NCBI RefSeq assembly: GCF_004361885.1 | Contig: NZ_SNWH01000002.1 | Coordinates: 209,068-273,067 of the forward strand | Source of the DNA: Halomonas ventosae | GTDB lineage: Bacteria; Pseudomonadota; Gammaproteobacteria; Pseudomonadales; Halomonadaceae | Length of the DNA stretch: 64,000 bases | Direction of reading: 5' to 3' | Shown here: in pieces, positions 9,485-23,824 of the stretch | Layout: the number at the start of each line of letters is the position of its first letter | Numbering within the stretch: position 1 is the stretch's first letter | Made by a program: the position numbers and the translations under genes | Notes under the pieces: generated by a model | Seen by the model: only the letters and a program-made list of their open reading frames with translations | Told to the model about the DNA's origin: nothing | Database searches by the model: none

Positions 9485-9532
9485 CACACACCACACGGCC
9501 CCGATCCTGAGATCGGGGCCGTGTGGTGTGTG
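9485..9532. terminator. Perfect 22-bp hairpin between convergent fur and recN
   Basis: Two perfectly complementary 22-base arms (9485-9506 and 9511-9532) around a CTGA loop, in the gap between the convergent stops. No T run on either side. Likely a bidirectional 3'-end structure. Confidence 0.7.
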
Positions 9533-9560
9533 AAGCGTTGCCTCTGGATGTGGGCTGTGC

Positions 9561-11234
9561 TCAGTGGTGGGCACGCTGGCTGGCGTCGAGCATCTCGCGG
9601 GCATGCGCCAGGGTGCGGTCGGAGAGGTTGACGCCCCCCAACATGCGGGCCAATTCGCCGACCCGCCCGGCCTCGTCGAGCAGCGCCATACGGGTCAGGG
9701 TGGAGGCCTCGCCGGCCTGCTTCTCGATGTGCAGGTGATGATGGGCCTGGGCGGCCACCTGTGGCAGGTGGGTCACGGTCATCACCTGGCCGTTGTGGCC
9801 CAGCCGGCGCAGCAGCTGGCCGACGATCTCGGCAGTGGCCCCGGAGACGCCCACGTCTACCTCGTCGAAGACCAGGCTGGCAATGGTCGAGTGCTGGGCC
9901 GCCACCACCTGGATCGCCAGGCTGATGCGCGAGAGCTCTCCACCGGAGGCGACCTTGGCCAGTGGCCGAGGCGGCTGCCCCGGGTTGGCGCTAATCAACA
10001 TGCGGGCGCCCTCCAGCCCCTCGGCAGCCGGGATATCACGTGAAGCGAGCTCGATTTCAAAGGTCGCCTTGTCCATGGCCAGAAAGGCCAGCTGTTCCTG
10101 CACGGCCTCGCCGAATCGGCGGGCGGCCCGGTAGCGGGCTCGGGAGATCTCATTGGCCTGCTGCTGCCAGCGCTGTTTCAGTGTCTCGGCCTCGGCGGCC
10201 AGTGCTTCTAAATCGCCATCGCCGCCTTCCAGCCCCTTGAGCTCCTCGGCCAGCCTCTGGTGCAGGGCCAGAAGCTCCCCGGGCAGCACATGGTGCTTGC
10301 GGGCGATGCGATGCACCTCGCTCAGGCGCGCCTCGACCCAGGCCAGCCGTTCCGGGTCCAGCTCGACGCCGGCAGCGAAGTGGCCGAGCTCGCGGCTGGC
10401 CTCCTCGACCTGGATGCGGGCGTCGCCGAGCATGGCGAGGCTGTCGGCCAGGCTGCCACGCTCGCTGCCTGGCAGTGCCTCGAGGTGCTGGATCGCCTGG
10501 TTGAGCAGCGACAGGGCGCCGCCCTCGTCGCCGTCGCAGCATTCGGCGGCAAACTGGGCCTCGCGCAGCCGCTCCTCGGCGTGGGCCAGCTCTTCCTGTT
10601 CTTCCTCGAGTCCCTTGAGTTCATCCTTAGCCAGCGCCAGCGCCTCAAGCTCCTCGACCTGGTAGCGCAACAGTTGACGGCGGGCGCGGATCTCATCGCC
10701 GTCCTCAGCCAGGCGCTCCAGGCGGCGGCGGGTTGTCTGCCAGTCGCGGAAGGCCTGGCGCATCGCGGTCACCTGTTCGCGGTGGCCAGCAAAATCATCG
10801 AGAAGGCGCAGGTGGGTTTCCTCGTGCAGTAGCGCTTGGTGGGCGTGCTGGCTATGGATCTCGATCAGCTGCTCGCCCAAGGCACGCAGGTCGGCCACCG
10901 TGGCCGGCTGGCCGTTGATCCAAGCCTTGGAGCGCCCGGAGCGGGTAACCACCCGACGCAGCAGGCAGTCGTCCGCGGGCAACTCGCGAGCTTCGAGCCA
11001 GGCGCGGGCCGCAGGTAGCGCCTGGAGGTCGAAGCGGGCGCTCACGTCGGCGCGTTCGCGGCCGTGGCGCACGCTGGCGCTGTCGGCGCGCTCGCCCAGG
11101 CACAGCCCCAGGGCGCCCAGCAGGATGGACTTGCCTGCCCCGGTCTCGCCAGTGATGGCGGTCATGCCGCCGGAAAGCTCCAGCTCGAGGTGGTCGACGA
11201 TGGCGAAGTCACGGATGGCAAGCTCTGTCAGCAT
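9561..11234 (-). CDS. recN: DNA repair protein RecN (SMC-like ATPase)
   Basis: SOS-induced SMC-like protein that acts on double-strand breaks with RecA. 557 aa, usual size 550-560. Walker A GETGAGKS is at residues 29-36; a long coiled-coil middle (rich in Glu, Leu, Ala and Arg) follows; the C-terminal half holds the signature LAKVASGGELSRISLAIQ and Walker B SLVFDEVDVGVSG. Start is ATG 11234. A well-matched LexA box lies 75-94 bp upstream, consistent with strong SOS control. Between convergent fur and divergent grpE. Confidence 0.97.
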   Translation of the reverse strand: MLTELAIRDFAIVDHLELELSGGMTAITGETGAGKSILLGALGLCLGERADSASVRHGRERADVSARFDLQALPAARAWLEARELPADDCLLRRVVTRSGRSKAWINGQPATVADLRALGEQLIEIHSQHAHQALLHEETHLRLLDDFAGHREQVTAMRQAFRDWQTTRRRLERLAEDGDEIRARRQLLRYQVEELEALALAKDELKGLEEEQEELAHAEERLREAQFAAECCDGDEGGALSLLNQAIQHLEALPGSERGSLADSLAMLGDARIQVEEASRELGHFAAGVELDPERLAWVEARLSEVHRIARKHHVLPGELLALHQRLAEELKGLEGGDGDLEALAAEAETLKQRWQQQANEISRARYRAARRFGEAVQEQLAFLAMDKATFEIELASRDIPAAEGLEGARMLISANPGQPPRPLAKVASGGELSRISLAIQVVAAQHSTIASLVFDEVDVGVSGATAEIVGQLLRRLGHNGQVMTVTHLPQVAAQAHHHLHIEKQAGEASTLTRMALLDEAGRVGELARMLGGVNLSDRTLAHAREMLDASQRAHH

Positions 11235-11308
11235 GGTGTCTCCCGGGAGCTATCTGGGACGGTCGGTCTGGGGCTACTCAGGATATGGGTGCTGGTTATT
11301 CATACACG

Positions 11309-11328
11309 TATTGTGTGTTTATACAGTA
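11309..11328 (-). promoter_or_regulatory. LexA (SOS) box upstream of recN
   Basis: On the minus strand the site reads TACTGTATAAACACACAATA. The left half TACTGTATA is identical to the E. coli consensus; the right half is ACACAATA instead of ATACAGTA. Its position ahead of recN, a classic SOS gene, supports the call. Confidence 0.8.
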
Positions 11329-11376
11329 GTCAAGGTTCGCCCACAATGCACGTTCAGCGTCGTCGCCCGATGACGC

Positions 11377-11404
11377 CTTGAGTTCGCCACGCGCATCCCC
11401 ATAT
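11377..11404 (+). promoter_or_regulatory. Sigma-32 heat-shock promoter upstream of grpE
   Basis: -35 CTTGAGTT and -10 CCCCATAT separated by 12 bp, close to the sigma-32 consensus CTTGAAA / CCCCATnT. It lies 81 bp before the grpE start, so transcription would begin near 11411. Confidence 0.75.
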
Positions 11405-11484
11405 ACCTCGCAGATACGTATTCAAGCCATCACTCATGCCTTGCCAGCGGCCTTGGCCGCTGATTGCCATTCAGGAGATTCATA

Positions 11485-12126
11485 ATGGCCAAAGAGCCCC
11501 AGACGCCGCAGGAAGACGAACTCGCTCGCGAGCTCGCTCGTGAAGAGCAGGACGCCGAGCCGCAGGCCGAGCCGGTGATCGCGGAGGACGAGCGGGAGAA
11601 GGCCATCGAAGGCGCCGAACAGGCCGCCGTCGACGCCCAGGTCGCAGACAATCCCGAGGCCGAAGTGCTGGCGGCCCGGGTCGAGGAACTCGAGCAGAGC
11701 GTCGCTGAGGCCAAGGACCAGGCTCTGCGCGCCGCCGCCGAGGCGCAGAACGTGCGCCGTCGTGCTGAACACGAGGCCGAGAAGGCGCGCAAGTTCGCTC
11801 TCGAGAAATTCGTCAAGGAGTTGTTGCCAGTGGTCGACAGCCTTGAGAAAGCGCTGGACGCCATGCAGGACGGCGCCAGTGAGGCGCACCGTGAGGGCGT
11901 CTCCATGACCCTCAAGATGCAGCATGACGTTCTGGCCAAGTTCGGCGTGGAGGTGCTAGAACCCCACGGCGAACCCTTCGACCCACAGTATCACGAGGCC
12001 ATGGCCATGGTGCCCAACCCTGAGATGGAGCCCAATACCGTCATGGAAGTGATGCAGAAGGGCTACCTGCTCAATGGACGCCTGGTGCGCCCGGCCATGG
12101 TGGTGGTCAGCCAGGCTGCCCACTAG
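11485..12126 (+). CDS. grpE: Nucleotide exchange factor GrpE
   Basis: Releases ADP from DnaK and acts as a thermosensor. 213 aa from ATG 11485, with AGGAG upstream; an earlier in-frame ATG at 11464 is out of register with the ribosome-binding site. The N-terminal 60 residues are very acidic and low-complexity, followed by the long dimerisation coiled coil (about 65-130) and the C-terminal beta-wing with RPAMVVVSQ. First gene of the grpE-dnaK-dnaJ cluster, under the sigma-32 promoter at 11377-11404. Confidence 0.96.
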   Translation: MAKEPQTPQEDELARELAREEQDAEPQAEPVIAEDEREKAIEGAEQAAVDAQVADNPEAEVLAARVEELEQSVAEAKDQALRAAAEAQNVRRRAEHEAEKARKFALEKFVKELLPVVDSLEKALDAMQDGASEAHREGVSMTLKMQHDVLAKFGVEVLEPHGEPFDPQYHEAMAMVPNPEMEPNTVMEVMQKGYLLNGRLVRPAMVVVSQAAH

Positions 12127-12155
12127 GGCTGGCCACACAAAAGCGGCCCTCGGGT

Positions 12156-12183
12156 CTTGAAAAGGTCTCGAGGGCCCCCAGAT
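12156..12183 (+). promoter_or_regulatory. Second sigma-32 promoter, upstream of dnaK
   Basis: CTTGAAAA, 12-bp spacer, CCCCAGAT: a perfect -35 and a -10 with one change from CCCCATnT. Same spacing as the grpE promoter. The -35 and spacer sit inside a hairpin (GCCCTCG ... CGAGGGC), so the same bases could act as grpE 3' structure and dnaK promoter. Start of transcription expected near 12190, about 57 bp before dnaK. Confidence 0.72.
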
Positions 12184-12246
12184 AGACAGCAACCACGCGG
12201 TGAAAGCCGCAGACGATGAATTCAACTGCCATTTCGAGGATTTCCT

Positions 12247-14175
<1,929 letters not shown>

Positions 14176-14202
14176 ACCACGACATCTGAACCACGGATGA
14201 CG

Positions 14203-14231
14203 CCAGCGCGGGGGCCTGACTCCCGCGTTGG
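14203..14231 (+). terminator. Hairpin between dnaK and dnaJ
   Basis: CCAGCGCGGG and CCCGCGTTGG pair over 10 bp (one G-U) around a nine-base loop, followed by TGTTT. Probably a weak terminator or processing site that lowers dnaJ relative to dnaK. Confidence 0.5.
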
Positions 14232-14267
14232 TGTTTCCGCAGAGTCGCTACGGAGGCGGACAGACTC

Positions 14268-15425
14268 ATGTCCAAGCGTGACTACTACGAAGTACTGGGC
14301 GTCGAGCGCGGGGCCGATCAGAAGGACATCAAGAAGGCCTACCGACGCCTCGCCCAGAAGTTTCATCCGGATCGTAATCCGGGAGATGACAGCGCGGCGG
14401 AGAAGTTTCGCGAGGTCTCGGAGGCCTACGAGGTTCTGAGCGACAGCGAGAAGCGCGCCGCCTATGACCAGTTCGGCCATGCCGGCGTCGACGAGCAGGC
14501 CGGGGGCTTCGGCGGAGGTGGCTTCGGTGGGTCCGCAGGCGGAGCCGGCGGTTTCAGCGACATCTTCGGCGATGTGTTCGGTGACATCTTCGGCGGTGGT
14601 GGTGGACGTCGCCACCCCAATGCGCCGGCCCGTGGCTCCGACCTTCGCTACAATCTCGAGCTCGACCTCGAGGACGCCGTCGCCGGCACCAGCGTGGACA
14701 TCCGCGTGCCACGCCATGTGGAGTGCGGACGCTGCGATGGCAGTGGTGCCGAGCCGGGCTCCAGCAAGGAGACCTGCCCGACCTGTAATGGCATGGGCCA
14801 GGTACGCATGCAGCAGGGCTTTTTCGCCGTGCAGCAGACCTGCCCGACCTGTCACGGCAGCGGTCAGCACATCAAGGTGCCGTGTCACAAGTGTCACGGC
14901 GAGGGCCGGGTACGCGAGACCCGCACCCTCTCGGTGAAGATCCCGGCTGGTGTGGATACCGGCGACCGCATTCGCCTCAACGGCGAGGGCGAGGCCGGCA
15001 TCAACGGTGGCCCGCCCGGCGACCTCTATGTCCAGGTGGCGATCAAGCCGCACCATATCTTCGAGCGCGACGGCCGCCATCTGCAGTGTGAGGTGCCGAT
15101 CAACTTCGTCGATGCCGCACTCGGCGGCGAGCTGGAAGTGCCAACCCTGGACGGCCGGGTCAAGCTGAAGATCCCGCCCGAGACCCAGACCGGCAAGGTC
15201 TTCCGTCTCAAGGGTAAAGGCATCAAGCCGGTACGGGGCGGACCGCCGGGCGACCTGCTGTGCAAGGTCGTGGTCGAGACCCCGGTCAAGCTCAATGAGG
15301 AGCAGAAGGAACTGCTGCGCAAGTTCCAGGACAGCCTGGGCGGCAGCCACGGCCATCACCACTCGCCGAAGAAGTCGAGCTTCTTCGATGGGGTGAAGAA
15401 GTTCTTCGAGGACATGAAGCCGTAG
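14268..15425 (+). CDS. dnaJ: Chaperone protein DnaJ (Hsp40)
   Basis: Delivers substrates to DnaK and stimulates its ATPase. 385 aa. J domain at 1-70 with HPD at residues 33-35; Gly/Phe-rich linker at about 75-120; four CxxCxGxG zinc-finger repeats ([32 protein letters not shown]); then the C-terminal beta domains and dimerisation tail. The C-terminus has a His-rich patch ([11 protein letters not shown]). Start ATG 14268, 92 bp after dnaK, so probably co-transcribed with it. A strong terminator follows. Confidence 0.98.
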   Translation: MSKRDYYEVLGVERGADQKDIKKAYRRLAQKFHPDRNPGDDSAAEKFREVSEAYEVLSDSEKRAAYDQFGHAGVDEQAGGFGGGGFGGSAGGAGGFSDIFGDVFGDIFGGGGGRRHPNAPARGSDLRYNLELDLEDAVAGTSVDIRVPRHVECGRCDGSGAEPGSSKETCPTCNGMGQVRMQQGFFAVQQTCPTCHGSGQHIKVPCHKCHGEGRVRETRTLSVKIPAGVDTGDRIRLNGEGEAGINGGPPGDLYVQVAIKPHHIFERDGRHLQCEVPINFVDAALGGELEVPTLDGRVKLKIPPETQTGKVFRLKGKGIKPVRGGPPGDLLCKVVVETPVKLNEEQKELLRKFQDSLGGSHGHHHSPKKSSFFDGVKKFFEDMKP

Positions 15426-15440
15426 GTCGCTCAGGAATCG

Positions 15441-15477
15441 ACGAGGCCCCGCGCTCCGAGAGGAGTCGGGGCCTCGT
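15441..15477. terminator. Terminator between convergent dnaJ and corA
   Basis: 11-bp perfect arms ACGAGGCCCCG and CGGGGCCTCGT around a 15-base region that can itself pair (CTCC/GGAG). Lies 16 bp after dnaJ and 17 bp after the corA stop. Confidence 0.75.
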
Positions 15478-15493
15478 CGTATATGCTCGGTCG

Positions 15494-16459
15494 CTAGAGC
15501 CACCCGGCGCGGTGGAAGCGCCAGTAGAGCGTGCTGCAGGCGCTACCCATCACCAGCAATGCCATCGGGTAGCCTAGTCGCCAGTCGAGCTCGGGCATGT
15601 GAGTGAAGTTCATGCCCCAGATGCCGGCGAGGATGGTGGCCATCGCGAAGATGGCGGCCCAGGCCGCCAGCCGCTTATGCACCTCGCCCTCGTCAATCGC
15701 CACCATCGAGAGGTTGACCTGGATCGCGGTGATGGTCATCTCGCGGATGGTATCCACTGCCGACTCGATGCGATGCAGATGGTCATACACGTCGCGGAAG
15801 TATTCCCGGGTCTTGCGGCATAGCGCCGGCACTCGGCCACCGAACAGGTGCGCCACGGCCTCGCCCAGGGGCATGGCGGCATGCTTGAGTTTCATGGTCT
15901 GGCGCTTGAGCTGGTAGAGGCGCTCCAGGCTCCGGCGGGCCGTTCCCCTGATGAAGATCTGGTCCTCGATGCTCTCGAGCTCGGCCTGCAGGGCCTCGAC
16001 CACCGGGAAGTAGCGGTCGACGATGGTGTCCATCAGCGCATAGATCACGAAGGCGGGGCCGTGTCTGAGCAGCTTCGGTTCATGCTCGCAGCGCTGACGA
16101 ACCTCGCTGAAGCCTTGTCCCGGGTGCAGGCGCACCGACAACACATAGCCGGGGCCGGCGAATACCGCCACCTGGCCGGTCTCCAGTTGGTCGTCATGCA
16201 TCGTGACCATGTGCATGATCACGAACAGCGCCTCGCCATACTCCTCGAGCTTGGCGCGCTGGCGCCCGTTCAGGGCATCCTCCACGGCCAACTCATGCAG
16301 GCCGAACACGTCCTGGAAGCGAGCCATCTCCTGCTCGCCGGGCTCATGCAGTGCCACCCATACGAAACGGTCAGGCTGTCCCAGGTAGTCGCTAATCTCG
16401 TCGGTCTGGATGTCGCGTAGACGCCGTCCCTTTTCGTAGGCCACGCAGTTGATGATCAT
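15494..16459 (-). CDS. corA: CorA-family magnesium/divalent-cation channel
   Basis: Pentameric inner-membrane Mg2+ channel, 321 aa. The family signature GMN is present as GIWGMNFTHMPELDWRLGYP, closing the first of two C-terminal transmembrane helices (AAWAAIFAMATILAGIWG and MALLVMGSACSTLYW). The N-terminal about 260 residues form the soluble funnel with a long helix. Transport of Co2+, Ni2+ or Zn2+ (ZntB-like) cannot be excluded from sequence. Start ATG 16459; three tandem 14-bp repeats lie 40 bp upstream. Single-gene unit, convergent with dnaJ. Confidence 0.93.
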   Translation of the reverse strand: MIINCVAYEKGRRLRDIQTDEISDYLGQPDRFVWVALHEPGEQEMARFQDVFGLHELAVEDALNGRQRAKLEEYGEALFVIMHMVTMHDDQLETGQVAVFAGPGYVLSVRLHPGQGFSEVRQRCEHEPKLLRHGPAFVIYALMDTIVDRYFPVVEALQAELESIEDQIFIRGTARRSLERLYQLKRQTMKLKHAAMPLGEAVAHLFGGRVPALCRKTREYFRDVYDHLHRIESAVDTIREMTITAIQVNLSMVAIDEGEVHKRLAAWAAIFAMATILAGIWGMNFTHMPELDWRLGYPMALLVMGSACSTLYWRFHRAGWL

Positions 16460-16498
16460 GTTTTGCTTTCTCCGTCAGTGGTGGGGTCTGTGCAACAG

Positions 16499-16540
16499 CA
16501 TAGTGTCTGGGACATAGTGCCAGGCGCATAGTGTTAGGCG
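16499..16540. repeat. Three tandem 14-bp repeats upstream of corA
   Basis: CATAGTGTCTGGGA, CATAGTGCCAGGCG and CATAGTGTTAGGCG follow head to tail. The CATAGTG core and the GG at position 11-12 are invariant or nearly so. Confidence 0.75.
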
Positions 16541-16663
16541 GTGAGCCTTTGCTGCGCACCGGCGCAAGCCGGTATCTCGTCGAGCCACATCGCGTCGGGG
16601 GTAGCGTTCATCGGGGCATCGTCATAGTCTGGGCATTCACCCAATAGAGACGCGGAGGCTGCC

Positions 16664-16942
16664 ATGCCGATTTCACGAGCCGAGATTCCCGCCGAGGATG
16701 CCAAGGGGCTGGTCGAGCGCCTCTGTCGGGAGTGGGCCGATGCGCGGCCGATCAACCGTGAGGAGACTCAGGCGCGGATTACCTTCGACGAGGGCCTGTG
16801 CCTGCTGCAGGCCGAGCCGGATCGGTTGATCGTGGCCGTCGAGACGCTGGATGACGAGACGCTGGACCGCTTGGAGGGTAAGGTGAATGCTGCGCTCGAG
16901 GGGCTGGCGGGCGTGACCCTGGAGATCGTCTGGGAAAATTGA
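16664..16942 (+). CDS. DUF2218 domain protein
   Basis: 92-aa soluble protein of the DUF2218 family, function unknown. The family core is visible: a helix with KGLVERLCREWADARPI, the strand ARITFDEGLCLLQAEPDRLIV and the terminal LEIVWEN. Homologues often lie beside siderophore or metal-uptake genes, but here the next gene is a DMT transporter and the upstream divergent gene is corA. Start ATG 16664 with GGAGG upstream. Its stop overlaps the TTG used as start for the next gene. Confidence 0.82.
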   Translation: MPISRAEIPAEDAKGLVERLCREWADARPINREETQARITFDEGLCLLQAEPDRLIVAVETLDDETLDRLEGKVNAALEGLAGVTLEIVWEN

Positions 16943-17844
16943 GCCAGGGGCTCTCGCCCCTAAGCGCCCATCTGGGCATGCTGTTGTGGGCGGTGCTGGT
17001 GGGGCTCTCGTTTCCTGCAGTGAGAGTGATGAGCGAGCTGCCGCCATTCTCGCTCACCTCGCTGCGTTTCTTTATCGCCTGCGGCGGCCTTTGGTGGCTG
17101 GCGCGACGTTCAACGGAGCACTGTCCCTCCTGGCGGCAGCTCCCCCTCTATGGCCTGATGGGGCTCTGCCTGGCCGGCTTCTTCGCTGCCATGTTTTGGG
17201 CGGCGTACCACGCCACGGCGCTTTCCATGGCCACGCTCTTCGTCACGGTGCCGCTGCTCGCCTTCCTGCTGGGGCTGGGCTTCGGTGTCGAGCGGCTGGC
17301 TTGGCGCCTGCCGGCAATCCTGGCGCTGGGCGCCACAGGGGCGCTGGGCCTGGCGTTTGCGCAAGCCGTGGGTCAGGGCGGGCGCCTGCAGTTCGGCTTC
17401 GGCGAGGCGGTGTTCTTCCTGGGGTGTCTCTCCACGGCGCTCTACCCGGTGCTCAGCAAATGGGGGCTGGCAACCGGGCGCCTGCCGGCGTCCGCCGCGG
17501 TGCGTACCTTCTGGAGTCTGGGGCTGGGCGCCGTGCTGATCGGGCTGCTGGGGCTGGCCGTCGAGCCGGTGGGCCGCCTGGCGACCATGACCGGCCCTGA
17601 CCTGTTGCTGCTGGTTTACCTGGGTCTCTTCTCCACGTCCCTCACCTTCTGGCTGCTGCAGCGTGCCACCGCTGTGCTGACGCCGGGAGCGGTTACTGCC
17701 TACAGCTACCTGGTACCCTTCGTCTCCATGCTGCTGCTGTTCGCCCGCCAGCCCGAACGGGTCGGCTGGATTTGGCTGCCGGGCAGCCTGCTGGTGATCA
17801 TGGCGATCATGCTGCTGTTGCGCAACGGCCGCGCGCCTGCTTAA
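16939..17844 (+). CDS. EamA/DMT-superfamily transporter
   Basis: Ten-helix inner-membrane carrier of the drug/metabolite transporter superfamily, 301 aa if the TTG at 16939 is used. That TTG overlaps the preceding TGA, which suggests translational coupling. An ATG at 16978 is the alternative, but it would begin directly in the first membrane helix. Two EamA repeats are visible: the first ends about residue 140, the second starts at GEAVFFLGCLSTALYPVLS. The helix TPGAVTAYSYLVPFVSMLL is typical. Substrate unknown; amino-acid or metabolite export is the usual family role. Confidence 0.85.
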   Translation: MSQGLSPLSAHLGMLLWAVLVGLSFPAVRVMSELPPFSLTSLRFFIACGGLWWLARRSTEHCPSWRQLPLYGLMGLCLAGFFAAMFWAAYHATALSMATLFVTVPLLAFLLGLGFGVERLAWRLPAILALGATGALGLAFAQAVGQGGRLQFGFGEAVFFLGCLSTALYPVLSKWGLATGRLPASAAVRTFWSLGLGAVLIGLLGLAVEPVGRLATMTGPDLLLLVYLGLFSTSLTFWLLQRATAVLTPGAVTAYSYLVPFVSMLLLFARQPERVGWIWLPGSLLVIMAIMLLLRNGRAPA

Positions 17845-18040
17845 GGCCTGTTGTCGATTCCGCTCAACCCGACTGGCTGGGCCCGTTTTGTTGCACGGCG
17901 TTGCGTCTAGTGCGTTATTTCGACGGTGATGCGCAAGCGTGACCCAACCTCCAGCCAGTCTATGGCCTCAAGCGAGTCGAGCTCGACCATGGCGAGGAAA
18001 TCGAGCACAGCGTATCGCCACGAGATGCCGCTTGAGGCTC

Positions 18041-18049
18041 TGATATACT
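18041..18049 (+). promoter_or_regulatory. Candidate extended -10 promoter for dapB
   Basis: TGATATACT matches the extended -10 pattern TGnTATAAT with one change. No good -35 is seen at 16-18 bp, as is common for extended -10 promoters. It lies 43 bp before the dapB start. Confidence 0.4.
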
Positions 18050-18064
18050 CTCACCCATTCTTGA

Positions 18065-18895
<831 letters not shown>

Positions 18896-18923
18896 GGCTG
18901 TAGCGTTGCAGCAGGAGGATCGA

Positions 18924-19033
18924 GGGGCGCCGGGAGCAAGTCGAAGAGGAGGTCATTTGCCATGGATGGCAAATGTAGCGCCCAGGGAAGGGTTTACAGC
19001 GCCTCCTCGCAGACTTGCTCCCGGATCAGCCCC
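18924..19033. repeat. Palindromic intergenic repeat element, fuller copy
   Basis: A 110-bp element with nested inverted repeats. Outer arms: GGGGC...GGGAGCAAGTC...AGGAGG at the left pairs with CCTCCT...GACTTGCTCCC...GCCCC at the right. Inner arms: ATTTGCCAT (18955-18963) and ATGGCAAAT (18966-18974), perfect with a two-base loop. A degenerate, shorter copy is at 5355-5422. The structure suggests a MITE-like or REP-like dispersed element. Confidence 0.75.
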
Positions 19034-19194
19034 GGTGCTTAGGATGCGGCGGGGGTAGCTGTCGGGCACCATTTCCTGTAATATCCCCAGGATTTTGGCC
19101 GGGCGCGCGGGCAGACAGCCCTCTAGAGCGCTTGTTGCTTCGGCCCCCAGTGTGCTGATGTTCTAAGCGAATCAGTTCCGAGCGAATGACAACA

Positions 19195-19239
19195 AGCGGG
19201 ATGAAACCGGTCTTACAGCGGGTTTCGTCCCGCTTTTTT
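19195..19239 (+). terminator. Intrinsic terminator or attenuator ahead of carA
   Basis: AGCGGGAtGAAACC pairs with GGTTTCgTCCCGCT (13 of 14 positions) around a 12-base loop and runs directly into TTTTTT. It lies 128 bp before the carA start and 300 bp after dapB, so it could end dapB mRNA or attenuate carAB. Confidence 0.85.
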
Positions 19240-19284
19240 GCGGGGCGGCCATCCGCGGGGCGGCCATCCGCGGGCTTGGCATCC
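19240..19284. repeat. Three tandem 15-bp repeats in the carA leader
   Basis: GCGGGGCGGCCATCC occurs twice in perfect tandem (19240-19254, 19255-19269), followed by a diverged third unit GCGGGCTTGGCATCC (19270-19284). Starts at the base after the terminator T run. Confidence 0.8.
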
Positions 19285-19366
19285 GTTGACGAGCCCCGGG
19301 GCTTGGCCAGGGAGGGCGCGCCAGGCCAGGACGAGCCAGGTCTCTTACACTTTGGAGGACGTTGCA

Positions 19367-20524
19367 TTGAACAGACCCGCGATACTGGCCCTGGAAGACG
19401 GCAGTGTATTCCATGGCACGGCCATCGGTGCCGATGGACAAACCAGCGGTGAGGTGGTGTTCAATACGGCCATGACCGGTTACCAGGAAATCCTGACCGA
19501 CCCCTCCTACACCCGTCAGATCGTCACCCTCACCTATCCGCATATCGGCAATACCGGCGTCAACGCCGAGGACGTCGAGTCCGGTGCCATCGCCGCCGCC
19601 GGCCTGGTGATCCGTGACCTCCCCCTGCTGGCCAGCAGTTTTCGTAGCGAACAGACGCTCTCCGATTACCTCAAGGGCCAGAACGTGCTGGGCATCGCCG
19701 ACATCGATACCCGCCGTCTGACTCGCCTCCTGCGTGACAAGGGCGCCCAGAATGGCGCGATCCTGGCCGGCTCTGATGCCGAAAGTGACGACGCCGTCGA
19801 GCGGGCCCTGGCCGTGGCCCGGGACTTCCCGGGGCTGAGGGGCATGGATCTGGCCAAGGTGGTCTCCTGCCAGACATCGTACGAGTGGAGCGAAGGCGAG
19901 TGGGCGCTGGGCAAGGGCTACGCCGATGCGGCCGACTCTGATGGAAAGGTGGAGCGCCCCTACCACGTCGTCGCCTACGACTACGGAGTGAAGCGCAACA
20001 TTCTGCGCATGCTCGCCTCCCGCGGCTGCCGGCTCACCGTGGTGCCGGCCCAGACCCCGGCCGCCGAGGTGCTGGCCTTGGCCCCCGATGGCATCTTCCT
20101 GGCCAACGGCCCCGGCGACCCCGAGCCCTGCGACTACGCCATCAAGGCGATCCAAGAGCTCCTCGAGACCGGGATCCCGCTGTTCGGCATCTGCCTGGGC
20201 CACCAGCTGCTAGCGCTGGCCAGCGGGGCCAGGACGGTGAAGATGAACCACGGCCACCACGGCGCTAACCATCCGGTGCAGGAGCTCGACAGCGGCCGGG
20301 TGATGATCACCAGCCAGAACCACGGCTTCGCCGCCGACGAGGCGAGCCTACCGGCCAACCTGCGGGCCACCCACCGCTCGCTCTTCGATGGCACCCTGCA
20401 AGGCATCGAGCGTACCGACCGCCCAGCCTTCAGCTTCCAGGGCCACCCCGAGGCCAGCCCCGGGCCGCGCGACGTGTCGCCGCTGTTCGACCGCTTCGTC
20501 ACCATGATGAAGGAACGCCGCTAG
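19367..20524 (+). CDS. carA: Carbamoyl-phosphate synthase small chain (glutaminase subunit)
   Basis: Supplies ammonia from glutamine for carbamoyl phosphate, feeding arginine and pyrimidine synthesis. 385 aa with a TTG start at 19367: GGAGGA sits seven bases upstream and the conserved N-terminus ([16 protein letters not shown]) begins there; the frame is open further upstream through the leader but that part is not protein-like. E. coli carA also starts with UUG. Glutaminase catalytic residues: Cys276 in FGICLGHQL and His360/Glu362 in [11 protein letters not shown]. Upstream lie a terminator and tandem repeats, so control by attenuation is plausible. carB follows after 54 bp. Confidence 0.97.
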   Translation: MNRPAILALEDGSVFHGTAIGADGQTSGEVVFNTAMTGYQEILTDPSYTRQIVTLTYPHIGNTGVNAEDVESGAIAAAGLVIRDLPLLASSFRSEQTLSDYLKGQNVLGIADIDTRRLTRLLRDKGAQNGAILAGSDAESDDAVERALAVARDFPGLRGMDLAKVVSCQTSYEWSEGEWALGKGYADAADSDGKVERPYHVVAYDYGVKRNILRMLASRGCRLTVVPAQTPAAEVLALAPDGIFLANGPGDPEPCDYAIKAIQELLETGIPLFGICLGHQLLALASGARTVKMNHGHHGANHPVQELDSGRVMITSQNHGFAADEASLPANLRATHRSLFDGTLQGIERTDRPAFSFQGHPEASPGPRDVSPLFDRFVTMMKERR

Positions 20525-20578
20525 GCGCGAATCGTTCTCCATCAGACCGTCATTCATCGATTAGCCGCGGGAACCGTC

Positions 20579-23820
<3,242 letters not shown>

Positions 23821-23824
<4 letters not shown>

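Larger units (their letters stand above)
19034..19366 (+). other. carAB leader region
   Basis: 333 bp between the dispersed repeat and carA. It contains an intrinsic terminator/attenuator (19195-19239), three tandem 15-bp repeats (19240-19284) and the carA Shine-Dalgarno GGAGGA at 19354-19359. No clear promoter hexamers could be chosen. A minus-strand frame over this stretch is not credible. Confidence 0.5.

Noticed and set aside
11456..11484. Earlier in-frame start of grpE at 11464
   Set aside because: The AGGAG lies between this ATG and the one at 11485, so the downstream start is the used one.
19186..19452. 88-codon frame through the carA leader as a leader-peptide gene
   Set aside because: Weak ribosome-binding site and the frame runs through the terminator, the tandem repeats and into carA out of frame. 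A short leader peptide cannot be excluded, but this frame is not convincing.
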